Translations under genes and position numbers: made by a program
Part shown: piece after piece, positions 18,477-28,338 of the stretch
Layout: every line of letters begins with the position of its first letter
How positions within the stretch are numbered: position 1 is the first letter of the stretch
Notes under the pieces: model-generated
The model's database searches: none
What the model was told of the DNA's origin: nothing
Seen by the model: only the letters and a program-made list of their open reading frames with translations
Assembly (NCBI GenBank): GCA_942492115.1
Contig: CALODL010000021.1
Coordinates: forward strand, 62,001 to 126,000
DNA from: CALODL01 sp942492115
GTDB taxonomy: Bacteria; Planctomycetota; Phycisphaerae; UBA1845; CAIVHJ01
Direction: 5' to 3'
Length of the DNA: 64,000 nt

Positions 18477-18725
18477 GATCCTTGCATACTACCTCATAGG
18501 CGACACAGGGATGCGCCTGATTCGACCCGTCATTCCTCCTTCAGGACGCAACGACGGCACGGTGGGTTCAAAGAAAATCGCCAAACCGTACAACGGGCGT
18601 GGTCGGCCTCGGCGGTAGCCACGTGCCACACCGCCCCCCTCCTGCAAAAGCGCTGGCAATAGCTCGTGTTTCAGCATCAAATAACCATTCCCTGTGCAAG
18701 AGTAACAGGAAAGGAGAACAACTCG

Positions 18726-19178
18726 ATGCAATCAACATGCCCACCAGATCTTTCTTCTCGACCGTTACACATGACCTGGGAGGGTTTCATGACAGCGTCA
18801 CCTGAACGAGTCTACGAAGCATGGACGTCGAAGTTTGACCTGTGGTTCGCGCAACCAGGTGCAACACTCATGATTCCGGAAGTCGATCGACCCTTCTTTT
18901 TTTACAACAGAAATGATTGGGGCAGGCATCCGCATTACGGACGTTTCCTTGAACTGAAAGAAAACGAAGTCGTAGAGATGACCTGGATAACAGGAAACGG
19001 CACTGAGGTCGGTACGGAAGGTGCGGAGACGGTCATTCGAGTCGAGCTAACACCCACGGATAGTGGCACAAGGGTTCATCTTACGCATTCGGGCTTTGTA
19101 AACGAAAGGTCTCGCGACGCGCATCAGGAGAACTGGCCTTTGGCGTTCGAAGAACTCGATAACGCCATACCGTCGTAG
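18726..19178 (+). CDS. SRPBCC / AHSA1-like protein
   Basis: The 150-residue protein has the START-like fold pattern of the AHSA1 (Aha1 C-terminal-like) family: ASPERVYEAWTSKFDLWFA near the N-terminus, FLELKENEVVEMTW in the middle and VRVELTPTDSGTRVHLTHSGF near the end. The last helix is short. Members bind small hydrophobic ligands; the ligand here is unknown. The ATG at 18726 follows AAAGGAG by about 10 bases; the ATG at 18666 has no ribosome site. It lies 168 bp upstream of the selenoprotein gene. Confidence 0.82.
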   Translation: MQSTCPPDLSSRPLHMTWEGFMTASPERVYEAWTSKFDLWFAQPGATLMIPEVDRPFFFYNRNDWGRHPHYGRFLELKENEVVEMTWITGNGTEVGTEGAETVIRVELTPTDSGTRVHLTHSGFVNERSRDAHQENWPLAFEELDNAIPS

Positions 19179-19346
19179 TTCGCGCTGCGACTCAGCGTCC
19201 AGCTCTTCAACGCGGAGTGCCGGGGTTCGAGGTGTAGATTGAGATACAGAACAATGGACACGATTCAAGACGAACTCCTGAGCGGATACGTTGAACGGGA
19301 GAGTCTTTATCCAGGTCCCTTCCAACCCACACAGGAGGCGTTGACG

Positions 19347-20684
19347 ATGTCCCGTATCGTGCTGGTGCTTTGTCTGACGGTTCTTCCCATCAATTTCCTG
19401 CTCGCGGAAACGGATCCGCCGACAGCCACGCCTGACTGCACGGGAGACGCGATTCCAGCACACTTCATCGTCGTTCGGGTCGCAGCCAACGACGTGGCAG
19501 GAGCCAAGGAAGCCCTACGGGCGATGAAGGGCGTCATCCTCGCAGAATCTGTTCCCAATACGAATCTCGTTCGTGTTCTGGCGAATGACATGGCCATCAC
19601 GTCCGAGCGGGTCATCCAGTTTCTGTACCTGGGAGGATACGATGTGTCGGAGGCCAGCGAAGAGGAATCGAACATAGCGCTTGCCGCGATTCAGAACGAG
19701 CCCGACCGGATCATCATCTACCGGTTATCGCCCGGCAGTGATACGGGACCTCGAACAGCCGAGGAACAGGTCTCCGGTGTAGACATTGTCTTTCCAGATA
19801 CGACTGCCGGTCGCGTGGCCAAGGGCTATATCGACGCATTCAACTCGGGCGATCCGGAGAAGATGCGGGAATTCGAACGCGACAATCGATCCGCCTCCGC
19901 GTTGTACAGCAGATCGATGGACGATCGGATCCATCAATACCAGGAACTGTATGCCGGATGGGGCCGCTTCCAGGTACGAGGCATCGAACACGACGGAGAC
20001 CGTAATGTCACGGTCGAAGTTCTCGGAACGAACTCGGATACGAAGCTTCGAGCGATGTTCGAGCTGGAACAATCAACCGGCAAGCTGAACCACATTCGCC
20101 TGACGCCTTCAATGATGGGTGTCGAGCTACCGGAGGCGACTCCGGACCCCACTGTTCAAGTGACCTCGATTGCACATTCGATTGAGCCTCTCAAGAAGCG
20201 ATTCAACGCCCACGCGGGCAAGCCACGATTCGTGGCCATTCTGTCACCGACATGACCGGGCTGCGTGATTGGTGCCCGTGCGGTACTGCAGTCGATCATT
20301 CAGGAATTCCCCAAGGCCGACATCAGCGTGAGCCTGGTCTGGATTCAGATGCCGGGCTTCAACGATAACGAGAACACAGCACAGCGTATTGCAGAAACGA
20401 TCAGTGATCCACGCGTGCAACACTATTACGATCCATTCCCGACGCATAATGCCGGAAGAGATTTTGCCAAAGGGCTCATCAACTCTGGCCCGGCATGGGA
20501 CATCTACTTCTTCTATGACAAAGACGCTACATGGGATGAGCTTCCGCCCAAGCCCGTTGAGTGGTGGCACCAACTCGGCGGGAAAGACCGTGCCGACCCC
20601 GAGCGGTTCGCGGCAGGCGTCATTGCCGAGAAACTCCATGAATCGATGCACAGGGTGACCAATGCGGAGTGCACGGGTGGATAG
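19347..20684 (+). CDS. Probable selenoprotein: exported NTF2-like plus thioredoxin-like protein with SPT-Sec-PGC motif
   Basis: Read through one in-frame TGA at 20253-20255, this gene encodes 445 residues. An AGGAGG site lies 8 bases before the ATG, and a signal peptide ends near Ala20. Residues of about 150-260 resemble an NTF2/SnoaL-like domain (YIDAFNSGDPEKMREF). The C-terminal part is thioredoxin-like: strand PRFVAILSPT, then Sec303-P-G-Cys306, then GARAVLQ and a WDIYFFYDKDATW strand. From memory, homologues carry SPTCPxC here, so TGA replaces the first redox Cys. Reading frame, codon use and conservation continue unbroken on both sides. A SECIS-like hairpin follows the TGA and tRNA-Sec is encoded at 46636-46731. 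Standard gene callers would split this into 19347-20255 and 20265-20684. A nonsense mutation is the alternative. Confidence 0.8.
20256..20288 (+). promoter_or_regulatory. Putative bacterial SECIS element
   Basis: Directly after the in-frame TGA (20253-20255) the transcript can form a hairpin: GGTGCC (20271-20276) pairs with GGTACT (20282-20287), including G-T pairs, around the five-base loop CGTGC (20277-20281). The loop starts 22 bases after the TGA and has G at its second position, both within what is known for bacterial SECIS elements read by SelB. A competing hairpin, CGGGC with GCCCG (20257-20261 / 20274-20278), is also possible. No folding program was run. Confidence 0.55.
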
Positions 20685-21042
20685 GCCGAGTTTCAGAAAA
20701 GCAACGCCGTTTTTCGCGACAAATGATATGAGGCGAGCGATCGCCTTCTACACTGAAGTTCTCGGCTTCACGGTCGACACCGTGGACCCTGAGGATGACC
20801 CCACGCTGTGCATCTTGGACAATGGAGACGTGTCAATCATCTTTGACGCTACACTGTGGCACGATCCGCCGAAACTCACCGGGCAGATCGTTTTTGACGT
20901 AGATAGCGTTGATGAAATACTTGAACGCGTGCGGCCGCACGCCAAGATTCTCTGGGGGCCGCAGACTTTCGAGTACGGGCGACGTGAGTTTTCGTGCGTC
21001 GATCCGCATGGCTACGCGCTTGTGTTCAGCGAACCTACCTGA
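20662..21042 (+). CDS. VOC-superfamily (glyoxalase/bleomycin-resistance-like) protein
   Basis: The 126-residue protein has the beta-alpha-beta-beta-beta pattern of one VOC unit pair: PFFATNDMRRAIAFYTEVLGF, then LCILDNGDVSIIF, VFDVDSVDEILERV and a C-terminal FSCVDPHGYALVFSEP, which ends in the usual D-P-x-G-Y motif. Such proteins bind a metal and a small ligand or dimerise for resistance; no specific substrate is visible. The ATG at 20662 overlaps the end of the selenoprotein gene by 23 bases, so the two are probably in one operon. Confidence 0.82.
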   Translation: MRSARVDRPSFRKATPFFATNDMRRAIAFYTEVLGFTVDTVDPEDDPTLCILDNGDVSIIFDATLWHDPPKLTGQIVFDVDSVDEILERVRPHAKILWGPQTFEYGRREFSCVDPHGYALVFSEPT

Positions 21043-21080
21043 ACGCGCAGCGTACGCCCATTTCCCAGTGTACTGGCCAA

Positions 21081-21272
21081 TTAGCAGGCAGTAGCGTCAG
21101 GGTCGGCAACCCGCGTTCGCCGTTTACGCGTATTCGCTTCAGCGGCAAGCAGGGCGTCGACGCGGGCACGCAAAGAAGCATCGTCACCGCAGGCGGCATC
21201 GAGATAGGCGGCACGCTTTTCAGTTGGGCACCGTCGCGCAGCGGTGAAGATGGACTCAGCATCGCAAGTCAT
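21081..21272 (-). pseudogene. Truncated copy of the upstream kinase N-terminal module
   Basis: The 63-residue frame repeats the N-terminal region of the kinase encoded just before it. AAYLDAACGDDASLR is identical in both, followed by RVDALLAAEA and DPDAT, and then the frame stops before the kinase domain. Its ATG overlaps the kinase stop by four bases (ATGA), so it may still be translated. It looks like a tandem duplicate cut off after the N-terminal domain; a retained function as a free adaptor domain is possible. Confidence 0.75.
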
Positions 21273-24085
21273 TCTCCGTCTCCCGCGTTGACTGATTCGC
21301 CTCGTGTAGAGAGCACTGCTTCATACTGGGCCAGTCGACCAGCCATCTCGGGATCGGCTTGGTCCTCAGGCATGAGCTCGATCGCGCGGCGCTGCGTCTT
21401 CACAGCTGCGGCGGTGTCACCGGTTCGATGCTGGGCGAGCGCCAGCGTGTCGAGATAGGCCCACAGCTCGGCGCCGCCCTCCTCTTCTTCCACACGACAC
21501 GCGCGCTCAGCCAGGCGTAGCGCGCGTGCTGAGTCACGCATTTCCTCGTATTCGTGTGTAAGCAGCACCCAAGCTGCCTCGTTGATCGTGTCCGCATTGG
21601 CGTTCTGTTCCTCGGCTGCGGCGAGTTGAACATCAAGCAGCTCACGATAGAGCGGCGATGCATCATCGCGGCGTCCGAGCCCATCATATGCCGCAGCGAG
21701 TCCGCGCATCGAGTTCTTCGTGTATGAGTGTCGTATGCCGAGACTCCGTCGCATGACGGGCAAACTGGGCTCGAACATCCTACGCGCTTCGTCGAAACGG
21801 TTCAGTCTGTTGTACAGTGCACCCAGATTGCCGACCGTAGCGAGCGTCTGTGGGTCCTCCTCGCCCAGCACGCCGCTGTGAAGCTCAAGCAGTTCTTGAC
21901 ACAATGACTCGGCCTCGGCGTACCGGCCACACAGAATGTAGACCGCAGCCAGGTTGTGCATGAACTTCAGCGTTTCCGGATGTTCATCGCCGTGCACGCG
22001 CTTGGTGATCTCCAGGCCCTCACCCTGAAGAGCCACGGCGTCAGCGCAGCGGCCCAAAGCCTGGTATAGCACTCCCAGGTTGTGCATACACTGGAGCGTG
22101 TTATGGTGCTCCTCGCCAAACGCGCGCTTCATGAGCTCCAGTGTTCTCGGGAGCAACAGGGCCTTGGCTTCGGCATACCGGCCTTGACTGAGGTATGCGG
22201 CGGCCAGATTATTCATAGAGCTCAGTGTTTCGCGGTGCTCCTCACCCCACACGTGCTTCTCGATCTGCACGAACCTCAGGTAGATCGCCTCGGCGTCATC
22301 CTCTCGACCTGTGTTCATATACAGCATTCCCAGATGGTTCATGACACTCTGTGTTCGCGGGTCCTCTTCACCCAGAAGGCGTCTGGTGACTTCGCTCGCA
22401 ATGAGGAGGTGAACCTCGGCTGCGTCATAGACTCCGAGGTCACGATACACTTGGCCCACGACGTGATGCAGCTCCGCGGCTACGAGTTCGTCCTTGACCT
22501 CTCCTTTGGCCAGTCGCGCTGCCGTGTCATCAAGTATACCCTTGAGTAGTGTGATGTCCGCGTTTTGCGCTACGTAGGGGCTCACGCTGCCAAGCATGTT
22601 AGTGATCAGGCGCTTGACCTCAGTCGCCCGCACCAACTCTCGTTCGGCACGCTTAGTCCCTGCGATGGCACGTTGCTCGTTGCCTTGCGCTTCGAGTCTT
22701 GCTGCGGCCTCGGCCTGCGCAGCCAGTATCGCCGTTTGTGCGGATTCATCGGCGCGATCCTTCTCGCTCAGAGCCCACAACAAACCTCCAGTTGTGCCCA
22801 CGACACCCATTAGCAGCGTGGCAGCAATGATACCTGCTGCAACAACTTGACCGCGGTTGCGTCTTGTGAACTTCCGCAAGCGATATCTTGCGCTCGGCGG
22901 ACCGGCAATAACAGGCTCATCCTTCAGGTGACGCCGGACATCCGCTGCCAGCCCGTTGGCCGTTTCATACCTCCGCGTACGGTCTTTCTCCAGACACTTC
23001 ATCACGATCCAGTCGAGGTCGCCACGCAGAAGCAGGCTGAGCTTGTTCGTATCGCTGCGCCGCTGCTCGGCGGTGCGCGTGGCGGTGTCGCCCAGCGAGG
23101 ACAGGCGGGTCGACGGCTTGTGCGGCTCCTGCTCGCGGATGATGCGCATCATCTCGGCGTAACCTTTGTTCAACAGCTCATCGGCATCGAACGGCGTCGT
23201 GCCGGTGAGCAGCTCGTAGAGCAGTACGCCGAGTGAATAAACATCACTGCGCGTGTCGATATCGAGGCCCGACATCTCTGCTTGTTCGGGACTCATGTAC
23301 GCCGGTGTGCCGACCATCTGGCGGTGCTGGGTAAACAGCGTCATCTGCGTCAACTCGGTGTTGGTCGCTTTGGCGATACCGAAATCGATGACCTTGGGCA
23401 CCGGTTGGCCATCGTGCAGCGTGATCATGACGTTGCTCGGCTTGATGTCGCGATGGATGATGCCCTTATGGTGGGCGTGCTGCAGGGCGTGGCACACATT
23501 GATGAACAGTTCGAGGCGCGCGGCGGTGTCCAGCTTCTCGGTGTCGCAGTAATCGAGGATCGGAATACCGCGGATGTACTCCATCACGAAGTACGGCCGC
23601 CCGGTATCTGTCGCACCACCGTCGAACACTTTGGCGATGTTGGGATGATCCATCAGCGCCAGCGCCTGCCGCTCGGCCTCGAAGCGGGCGATGACCTGCC
23701 TGGTGTCCATGCCCAGCTTGATGATTTTCAGCGCCACGCGGCGCTTGACCGGCTCACGTTGCTCGGCCAGCCACACCGTGCCGAATCCCCCCTCGCCAAT
23801 TTGTTCGAGGAGTTTGTAGCGGTCGATGGTGTGGCCGGTCTGCTCGGCGGGCAAGTGCGCGTCCGGTGCAGGGCCGCTCCGCGGCTGTGTTGCGTCCGGA
23901 TCCGACTCGGCACTCTTCAAGAAGTTGCCGGCCTGCGCTTCGGCTGCGAGCAGGGCGTCGACGCGGACTCGCAAGGACGCATCGTCGCCGCAGGCGGCAT
24001 CGAGATAGGCAGCCTGTTCGCGCGGTGCCGCGATGTTCCTTGCCGTGTTGAAGATGTGTTCCGCAGCGGGCCCGGATGTGCTCAT
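21269..24085 (-). CDS. Membrane-anchored Ser/Thr kinase with TPR sensor domain
   Basis: The 938-residue protein has the ~60-residue helical planctomycete N-terminal module, a linker, and a kinase domain: GEGGFGTVW, VALKIIKLG, HRDIKPSNV, DFGIAKA, GTPAYMSPEQ. It carries the long insert with LLRGDLDWIVMKCLEKDRTRRYE typical of this group. One transmembrane segment (VVAAGIIAATLLMGVVGTTGGLLW) leads to an Ala/Glu-rich coiled region and about ten TPR units (YAEAKALLLPRTLELM, DEARRMFEPSLPVMRR and others). It lies 98 bp after an ECF sigma gene, its probable partner. Confidence 0.93.
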   Translation of the reverse strand: MSTSGPAAEHIFNTARNIAAPREQAAYLDAACGDDASLRVRVDALLAAEAQAGNFLKSAESDPDATQPRSGPAPDAHLPAEQTGHTIDRYKLLEQIGEGGFGTVWLAEQREPVKRRVALKIIKLGMDTRQVIARFEAERQALALMDHPNIAKVFDGGATDTGRPYFVMEYIRGIPILDYCDTEKLDTAARLELFINVCHALQHAHHKGIIHRDIKPSNVMITLHDGQPVPKVIDFGIAKATNTELTQMTLFTQHRQMVGTPAYMSPEQAEMSGLDIDTRSDVYSLGVLLYELLTGTTPFDADELLNKGYAEMMRIIREQEPHKPSTRLSSLGDTATRTAEQRRSDTNKLSLLLRGDLDWIVMKCLEKDRTRRYETANGLAADVRRHLKDEPVIAGPPSARYRLRKFTRRNRGQVVAAGIIAATLLMGVVGTTGGLLWALSEKDRADESAQTAILAAQAEAAARLEAQGNEQRAIAGTKRAERELVRATEVKRLITNMLGSVSPYVAQNADITLLKGILDDTAARLAKGEVKDELVAAELHHVVGQVYRDLGVYDAAEVHLLIASEVTRRLLGEEDPRTQSVMNHLGMLYMNTGREDDAEAIYLRFVQIEKHVWGEEHRETLSSMNNLAAAYLSQGRYAEAKALLLPRTLELMKRAFGEEHHNTLQCMHNLGVLYQALGRCADAVALQGEGLEITKRVHGDEHPETLKFMHNLAAVYILCGRYAEAESLCQELLELHSGVLGEEDPQTLATVGNLGALYNRLNRFDEARRMFEPSLPVMRRSLGIRHSYTKNSMRGLAAAYDGLGRRDDASPLYRELLDVQLAAAEEQNANADTINEAAWVLLTHEYEEMRDSARALRLAERACRVEEEEGGAELWAYLDTLALAQHRTGDTAAAVKTQRRAIELMPEDQADPEMAGRLAQYEAVLSTRGESVNAGDGE

Positions 24086-24183
24086 GGGCTGACTCCGTCT
24101 CGAACGGCCATTCTATCAGAGTTGCTGACATGCCCGTCAATGCGGAAGAACGGCCCACTCGGCCTCAGGAAATCGAGAATTCC

Positions 24184-24759
24184 CTAAGTGCTTGATTGGT
24201 CGCGCCCCTGGTCGATGGCGTCGAACAGCCAGGCGCGGGCGTAGGCCCAGTAGCGGTCGGCGCTTGCTGGAGAAATATCGAGGACTGCGGCCGCGTCATC
24301 GAGGGTCAGCCCGGCGAAGAATCGCAGCTTGACGAGATCTGCCTTGACAGGATCCTCCTTGGCCAGCTTGGTCAGGGCATCGTCGAGATCGAGAAGCTCG
24401 ACGGGAGCGTTCTCGATAGTCAGATCACCAGGCTCCAGTTGGAGCTTCTGTAGCCCGCCACCGCGTTTCACCGCGCCTTTGGCCCGGGCATGGTCGATGA
24501 GGATTCGCCGCATGGCCTCGGCGGCGGCGGCGAAGAAATGCCCGCGGCCATCCCAACGCGTGTTCGTGTGTTCACCCACTAACCGCATGTACGCTTCGTG
24601 AACGAGGGCTGTGGCCTGGAGCGTGTGCCCGGCCGCTTCCTGCCGCATTCGTTGCGTGGCCAGTTTGCGCAGTTCGTCGTACACGGCGGGAAGCAGCTCT
24701 TCAGCCGCTTGTGTATCGCCTTCCTCGATCGCATTCAAGATGCGGGTGACGTCTTTCAA
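24184..24759 (-). CDS. ECF-type sigma factor (planctomycete X6-like group)
   Basis: The 191-residue protein shows the group's features: VTRILNAIEEGDTQAAEELLP, TLQATALVHEAYMRLVG, GHFFAAAAEAMRRILIDHAR, KRGGGLQKLQL and a region-4 helix with LDDAAAVLDISPASADRYW. The last helix ends in AWLFDAID. It begins two bases after the stop of the WD40 kinase and precedes the TPR kinase at 21269-24085. It is probably in one long transcript with both and regulated by one of them. Confidence 0.93.
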   Translation of the reverse strand: MKDVTRILNAIEEGDTQAAEELLPAVYDELRKLATQRMRQEAAGHTLQATALVHEAYMRLVGEHTNTRWDGRGHFFAAAAEAMRRILIDHARAKGAVKRGGGLQKLQLEPGDLTIENAPVELLDLDDALTKLAKEDPVKADLVKLRFFAGLTLDDAAAVLDISPASADRYWAYARAWLFDAIDQGRDQSST

Positions 24760-24761
24760 GT

Positions 24762-27700
24762 TCAGGGTCTACCAGGGTTTGACACAAGACGATTATGCAG
24801 GAACGAGCCGCGCTGTGCCACAATCGAGGCCTGCCGTAGGGGCGTTTGCTGCGCAGCTGGCACGGTGACGCGTCGTCCGGGAGCCACACGGGTCAACACG
24901 CGCAGGGCAGCGCTCTTCTGTTCACGGGTCAAGGCCGCGTTGTCCTCGACACGTCGCGCGATCGTGTCGTGATTTCCGGTGAGACTGAGCAAGCGCATCA
25001 CTTCCTCGGGAGCTACACGGTCAGAGGGAGGCGCGGTATCCCAGATCCCGATGACCGCTGCTTTGTTGATGTCAGGCCTCCCGTTGGAAATGGCCGCTAT
25101 CCAACGATCATTGGGCCCAAACACGACGTCGCGCTGACGCTCGTGGGTCATGAGCTCTCGAAGCATGAGCACACACTGCTGGCGACGTGCGTCCCACAGC
25201 CTCAGGATGCCCTCGGTGGAAGCGGTCACGACTCGATCTTCCTGCGCCGTCATGCCCATCCCCAGAACAGCCCATGCCGCCCCGACAGGTCTGGACACCA
25301 GGTCCATTTCTCCTGTCTGCCAGTTGAGCACGGCCGCATTCGGTCCAATTGCTAACATGATGGTGTCATTGTGGGCCGTGCGGTTCAGAGAATGGACTGC
25401 GCCGGGAACCTCGAAGCGCCTCTGTTCTTCTGCCCGTGCAATGTCCCACACCGAGAATACGGTATTCTTCCTTGCCGTGCCGGCGCAGATGAGCACGCTG
25501 CCGCGCGAATCGAACATGACACAACTGGGTGCACCCTCGGCTTGATCGATGCGCAGGACTGTTTCACCGGTGGCCGTATGGCGCACGCCGACCGTCTGAC
25601 GCGTGGAGACGGCGGCGATCAAGGATCCATCCACGCTAACATCGACATCGACGACACGACTGCCCTCGTCCCATTGAGCGCGTTGGGACCCGGTCATGGT
25701 ATCCCACAACCGCACGGTGCCATCCTCGGCGCCGCCAGCGAGCCACGTCCCATCCGGCCCAAAACTCAAGTCGTTTATCCTGCAGCCCACGCTGTCGATC
25801 GCAGCGAGGACCACCAGAGTCTGCGGATCCCATAGCCGGATACCCTGATCGACGCCACCGGTTGCGAGCATGCTGCCATCCCGAGATCGGGCGAGTGCGA
25901 CCCTCTGCCCCATGACCGCAGGAACTCCTTGTGCGCTGCCTGCACGATGACTCGGGCAACCCGACACGTGCCAGCCGCACACCTCGCGCTCCCAGGTGAT
26001 CGTGAAGACATGAGAATCGTGCGCGCTGAAGACGGCACCAAATAGCGCCGCAGACGCCTCACGGTGGCCACGCAAGGAACCCACGATCGCGCTGGTACGT
26101 GTGTCCCAGATTCGAACGGCGTTATCTTCCGCATCCGATGCAGCGTAGCGACCCGCGCGCGACAGCGCCAACGTCCACCGCGCCTCGCGTGGCCCGGCGA
26201 CACGTCCGATCTCTGAACCGCTCTCCAGATCCCACCGAATCGCCAGGTTGTCAGCGCCGGTCGATACGAGCTCATCACCTGTAGCGAATGCGAGCGCACG
26301 TACCGTCGCGCTGTGCTCCGCGAGAGAATGCACCTGTGTGTGGTGTGCGAGATCCCATGTATGAATCATCCCATCGTCGCCACCGCTCGCTATCAGTGTG
26401 CCCTCATCACTGATCGCGAGACAAAAAACTGCTCCTTCATGAGCTGTCCAGTGTGCGACCTCGGTGTGTTCACGCGTATCCCACAATCGAATACTGCCTG
26501 CGCTATCGGCAGTCGCCAGCAGTGGCGCCGTCGGCGAGAACACCGCCGCACGTACGAAGTGGTCGTGTCCCGTCAATGCAACAAGTTGTTCACGCCGTTG
26601 TGCATCCCACAACCTCACGGTCCCGTCCCGCTCCCCTGTGGCCAGCAGTTGCCCATCTGCACTGAATGCCACCGCATCGACCACCGTCCGCCCCACCGTT
26701 TGTGTGGCCAGCGCCACGCCTGACTGCATGTCCCACCACTGAAGATATCCCGAACTGCCCATGCCCGAGCCCACCACGACCATGCGATCGTCTGGACTGA
26801 CGGCCAGCGCCATGGGTCGCCCTTGTGTACGGTCGTTCCACAGACTGCGATCGATACGATTCGAAAGGTAGGTCCACTCCCACCCGCGGAGGTCCGCCGG
26901 CGTGGAATCGAGGTAGCGCCGGGCTTCATGGGGTCGATGCACCTCACCCAACGCTGCATCTGCGGCCGCCAACCCCGATGCATAGGCCTGCCATTCAGCT
27001 TCGACCTGGGCGGCGCGGGCCAGTTTGCGCGCGGCTTCAGTTTGGCGATACAGGGTCCAGCCCGCGATCAGTCCCGCAAGCAGAATAACAAACAATGTGA
27101 TTCCACAAGTCACTGCGACCCTGTTGCGACGAACGAATTTTCCAGTGCGATAGCGCATCGTGTCTGGCCGGGCATTGATGGGTAGCCCGCGCAGGTGACG
27201 CTCGATGTCCAATCCCAGCTGCTCCGCGGAAGTATAGCGCCGTACCGGATCTTTGCTCAGGGCCTTGAGTACGATGTTGTCCACATCACCCACCAGCCGT
27301 CGACGGATTCCGCGGCGCTGCTGCACCGGCCATGTTGATCCGCCTGTTGAACTGTCGTCGCCGGATGTTCGGCCTGATGTCGAGACCATGCTGCTGGGGC
27401 GAACTGGCTCCTGCTCGCAAACGGCCCGTTCGAACTCGCTGTGTGTTCCAGTTGTGGTGTCGTGGGGGTGCTGGCAGGTCAGTAGTTCGTACAGAATGAC
27501 GCCAAGCGAGTAGATATCTGTCGCCGTGGTGATCGGCTCGCCTCGAATTTGCTCGGGGCTGGCATAACGTGGCGTCATCAAGCGCACGTCGGTGGCGGTC
27601 TTCGCTAACGTGCGCATCGATTCGTCCAGATCGAGCACCTTGGCAATACCGAAGTCAAGCAGTTTGGGTGCTCCCTGTGGCGTGACCAGTATATTGCCCG

Positions 27701-28337
27701 GCTTGAGGTCGCGGTGCACCACCAGGCTCTGATGGGCCGTGTGCACCGCGGAGCACACGGTGACGAACAAGCGCAAGACCTCGTCAACACTCACATTGTT
27801 GATTGCACAATACGAGTCAATGGGAATGCCGTCGACATATTCCATGACCAGAAAGGGCCGCCCATCCGGCGTCGCTCCGCCGTCGAGCAGCCGCGCGATA
27901 TTGGGATGGTCCAAATTGGCCAACACCTGGCGCTCGTTGCAGAATCGCACCAGAACGTCGTCAGTATCCATCCCCCTCTTGATGAGTTTGAGGGCCACCT
28001 GTTTGTCGAACTGTTCGTCGGCGCGTTCAGCCAGCCAGACGGTGCCCATGCCTCCGGTTCCGATTTTCCGGATCAGACGATAGCGCTCGATGATAACGCC
28101 ACGAGTGCAATCGTCGCCCGCGGGCGTTGGCGCCATGTGGTCAATAGTCGATCCTGCCAGCGGCGGCGATTCCAGAAACCGATCGTCGTCGTCGGCTTCG
28201 ATCATCCGCACGACTTCGGCGCACAGATCGGGGTCCCCGATACAGGCCTGCTCCAGAAAACGAGCGCGCTGCTCCGGGCCCACCGCGATTGCCGCTTCAA
28301 AAACACTCCTGATCTGTTGCCAGCGCCCAGCGTCCAT
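24762..28337 (-). CDS. Membrane-anchored Ser/Thr kinase with WD40 propellers
   Basis: The 1191-residue protein starts one base after the stop of the ECF gene at 28339-28902 (TGA-C-ATG). It has the helical N-terminal module (RWQQIRSVFEAAI), a kinase domain (GTGGMGTVW, VALKLIKRG, HRDLKPGNI, DFGIAKV, TPRYASPEQ) and one transmembrane helix (VAVTCGITLFVILLAGLIAGW). A long series of WD40 repeats fills the rest, recognisable by endings such as GTVRLWD, GSIRLWD, GMIHTWD and GIRLWDPQ, probably two propellers. The WD40 part is the likely sensor or scaffold. GTG or ATG starts upstream would overlap the sigma gene and are less likely. Confidence 0.93.
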   Translation of the reverse strand: MDAGRWQQIRSVFEAAIAVGPEQRARFLEQACIGDPDLCAEVVRMIEADDDDRFLESPPLAGSTIDHMAPTPAGDDCTRGVIIERYRLIRKIGTGGMGTVWLAERADEQFDKQVALKLIKRGMDTDDVLVRFCNERQVLANLDHPNIARLLDGGATPDGRPFLVMEYVDGIPIDSYCAINNVSVDEVLRLFVTVCSAVHTAHQSLVVHRDLKPGNILVTPQGAPKLLDFGIAKVLDLDESMRTLAKTATDVRLMTPRYASPEQIRGEPITTATDIYSLGVILYELLTCQHPHDTTTGTHSEFERAVCEQEPVRPSSMVSTSGRTSGDDSSTGGSTWPVQQRRGIRRRLVGDVDNIVLKALSKDPVRRYTSAEQLGLDIERHLRGLPINARPDTMRYRTGKFVRRNRVAVTCGITLFVILLAGLIAGWTLYRQTEAARKLARAAQVEAEWQAYASGLAAADAALGEVHRPHEARRYLDSTPADLRGWEWTYLSNRIDRSLWNDRTQGRPMALAVSPDDRMVVVGSGMGSSGYLQWWDMQSGVALATQTVGRTVVDAVAFSADGQLLATGERDGTVRLWDAQRREQLVALTGHDHFVRAAVFSPTAPLLATADSAGSIRLWDTREHTEVAHWTAHEGAVFCLAISDEGTLIASGGDDGMIHTWDLAHHTQVHSLAEHSATVRALAFATGDELVSTGADNLAIRWDLESGSEIGRVAGPREARWTLALSRAGRYAASDAEDNAVRIWDTRTSAIVGSLRGHREASAALFGAVFSAHDSHVFTITWEREVCGWHVSGCPSHRAGSAQGVPAVMGQRVALARSRDGSMLATGGVDQGIRLWDPQTLVVLAAIDSVGCRINDLSFGPDGTWLAGGAEDGTVRLWDTMTGSQRAQWDEGSRVVDVDVSVDGSLIAAVSTRQTVGVRHTATGETVLRIDQAEGAPSCVMFDSRGSVLICAGTARKNTVFSVWDIARAEEQRRFEVPGAVHSLNRTAHNDTIMLAIGPNAAVLNWQTGEMDLVSRPVGAAWAVLGMGMTAQEDRVVTASTEGILRLWDARRQQCVLMLRELMTHERQRDVVFGPNDRWIAAISNGRPDINKAAVIGIWDTAPPSDRVAPEEVMRLLSLTGNHDTIARRVEDNAALTREQKSAALRVLTRVAPGRRVTVPAAQQTPLRQASIVAQRGSFLHNRLVSNPGRP

Positions 28338-28338
28338 G

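Noticed and set aside
20253..20255. TGA taken as the end of one gene and GTG at 20265 as the start of another
   Set aside because: Both parts are in the same frame, the second has no ribosome site, and together they form one conserved thioredoxin-like domain with the stop at a redox Cys position.
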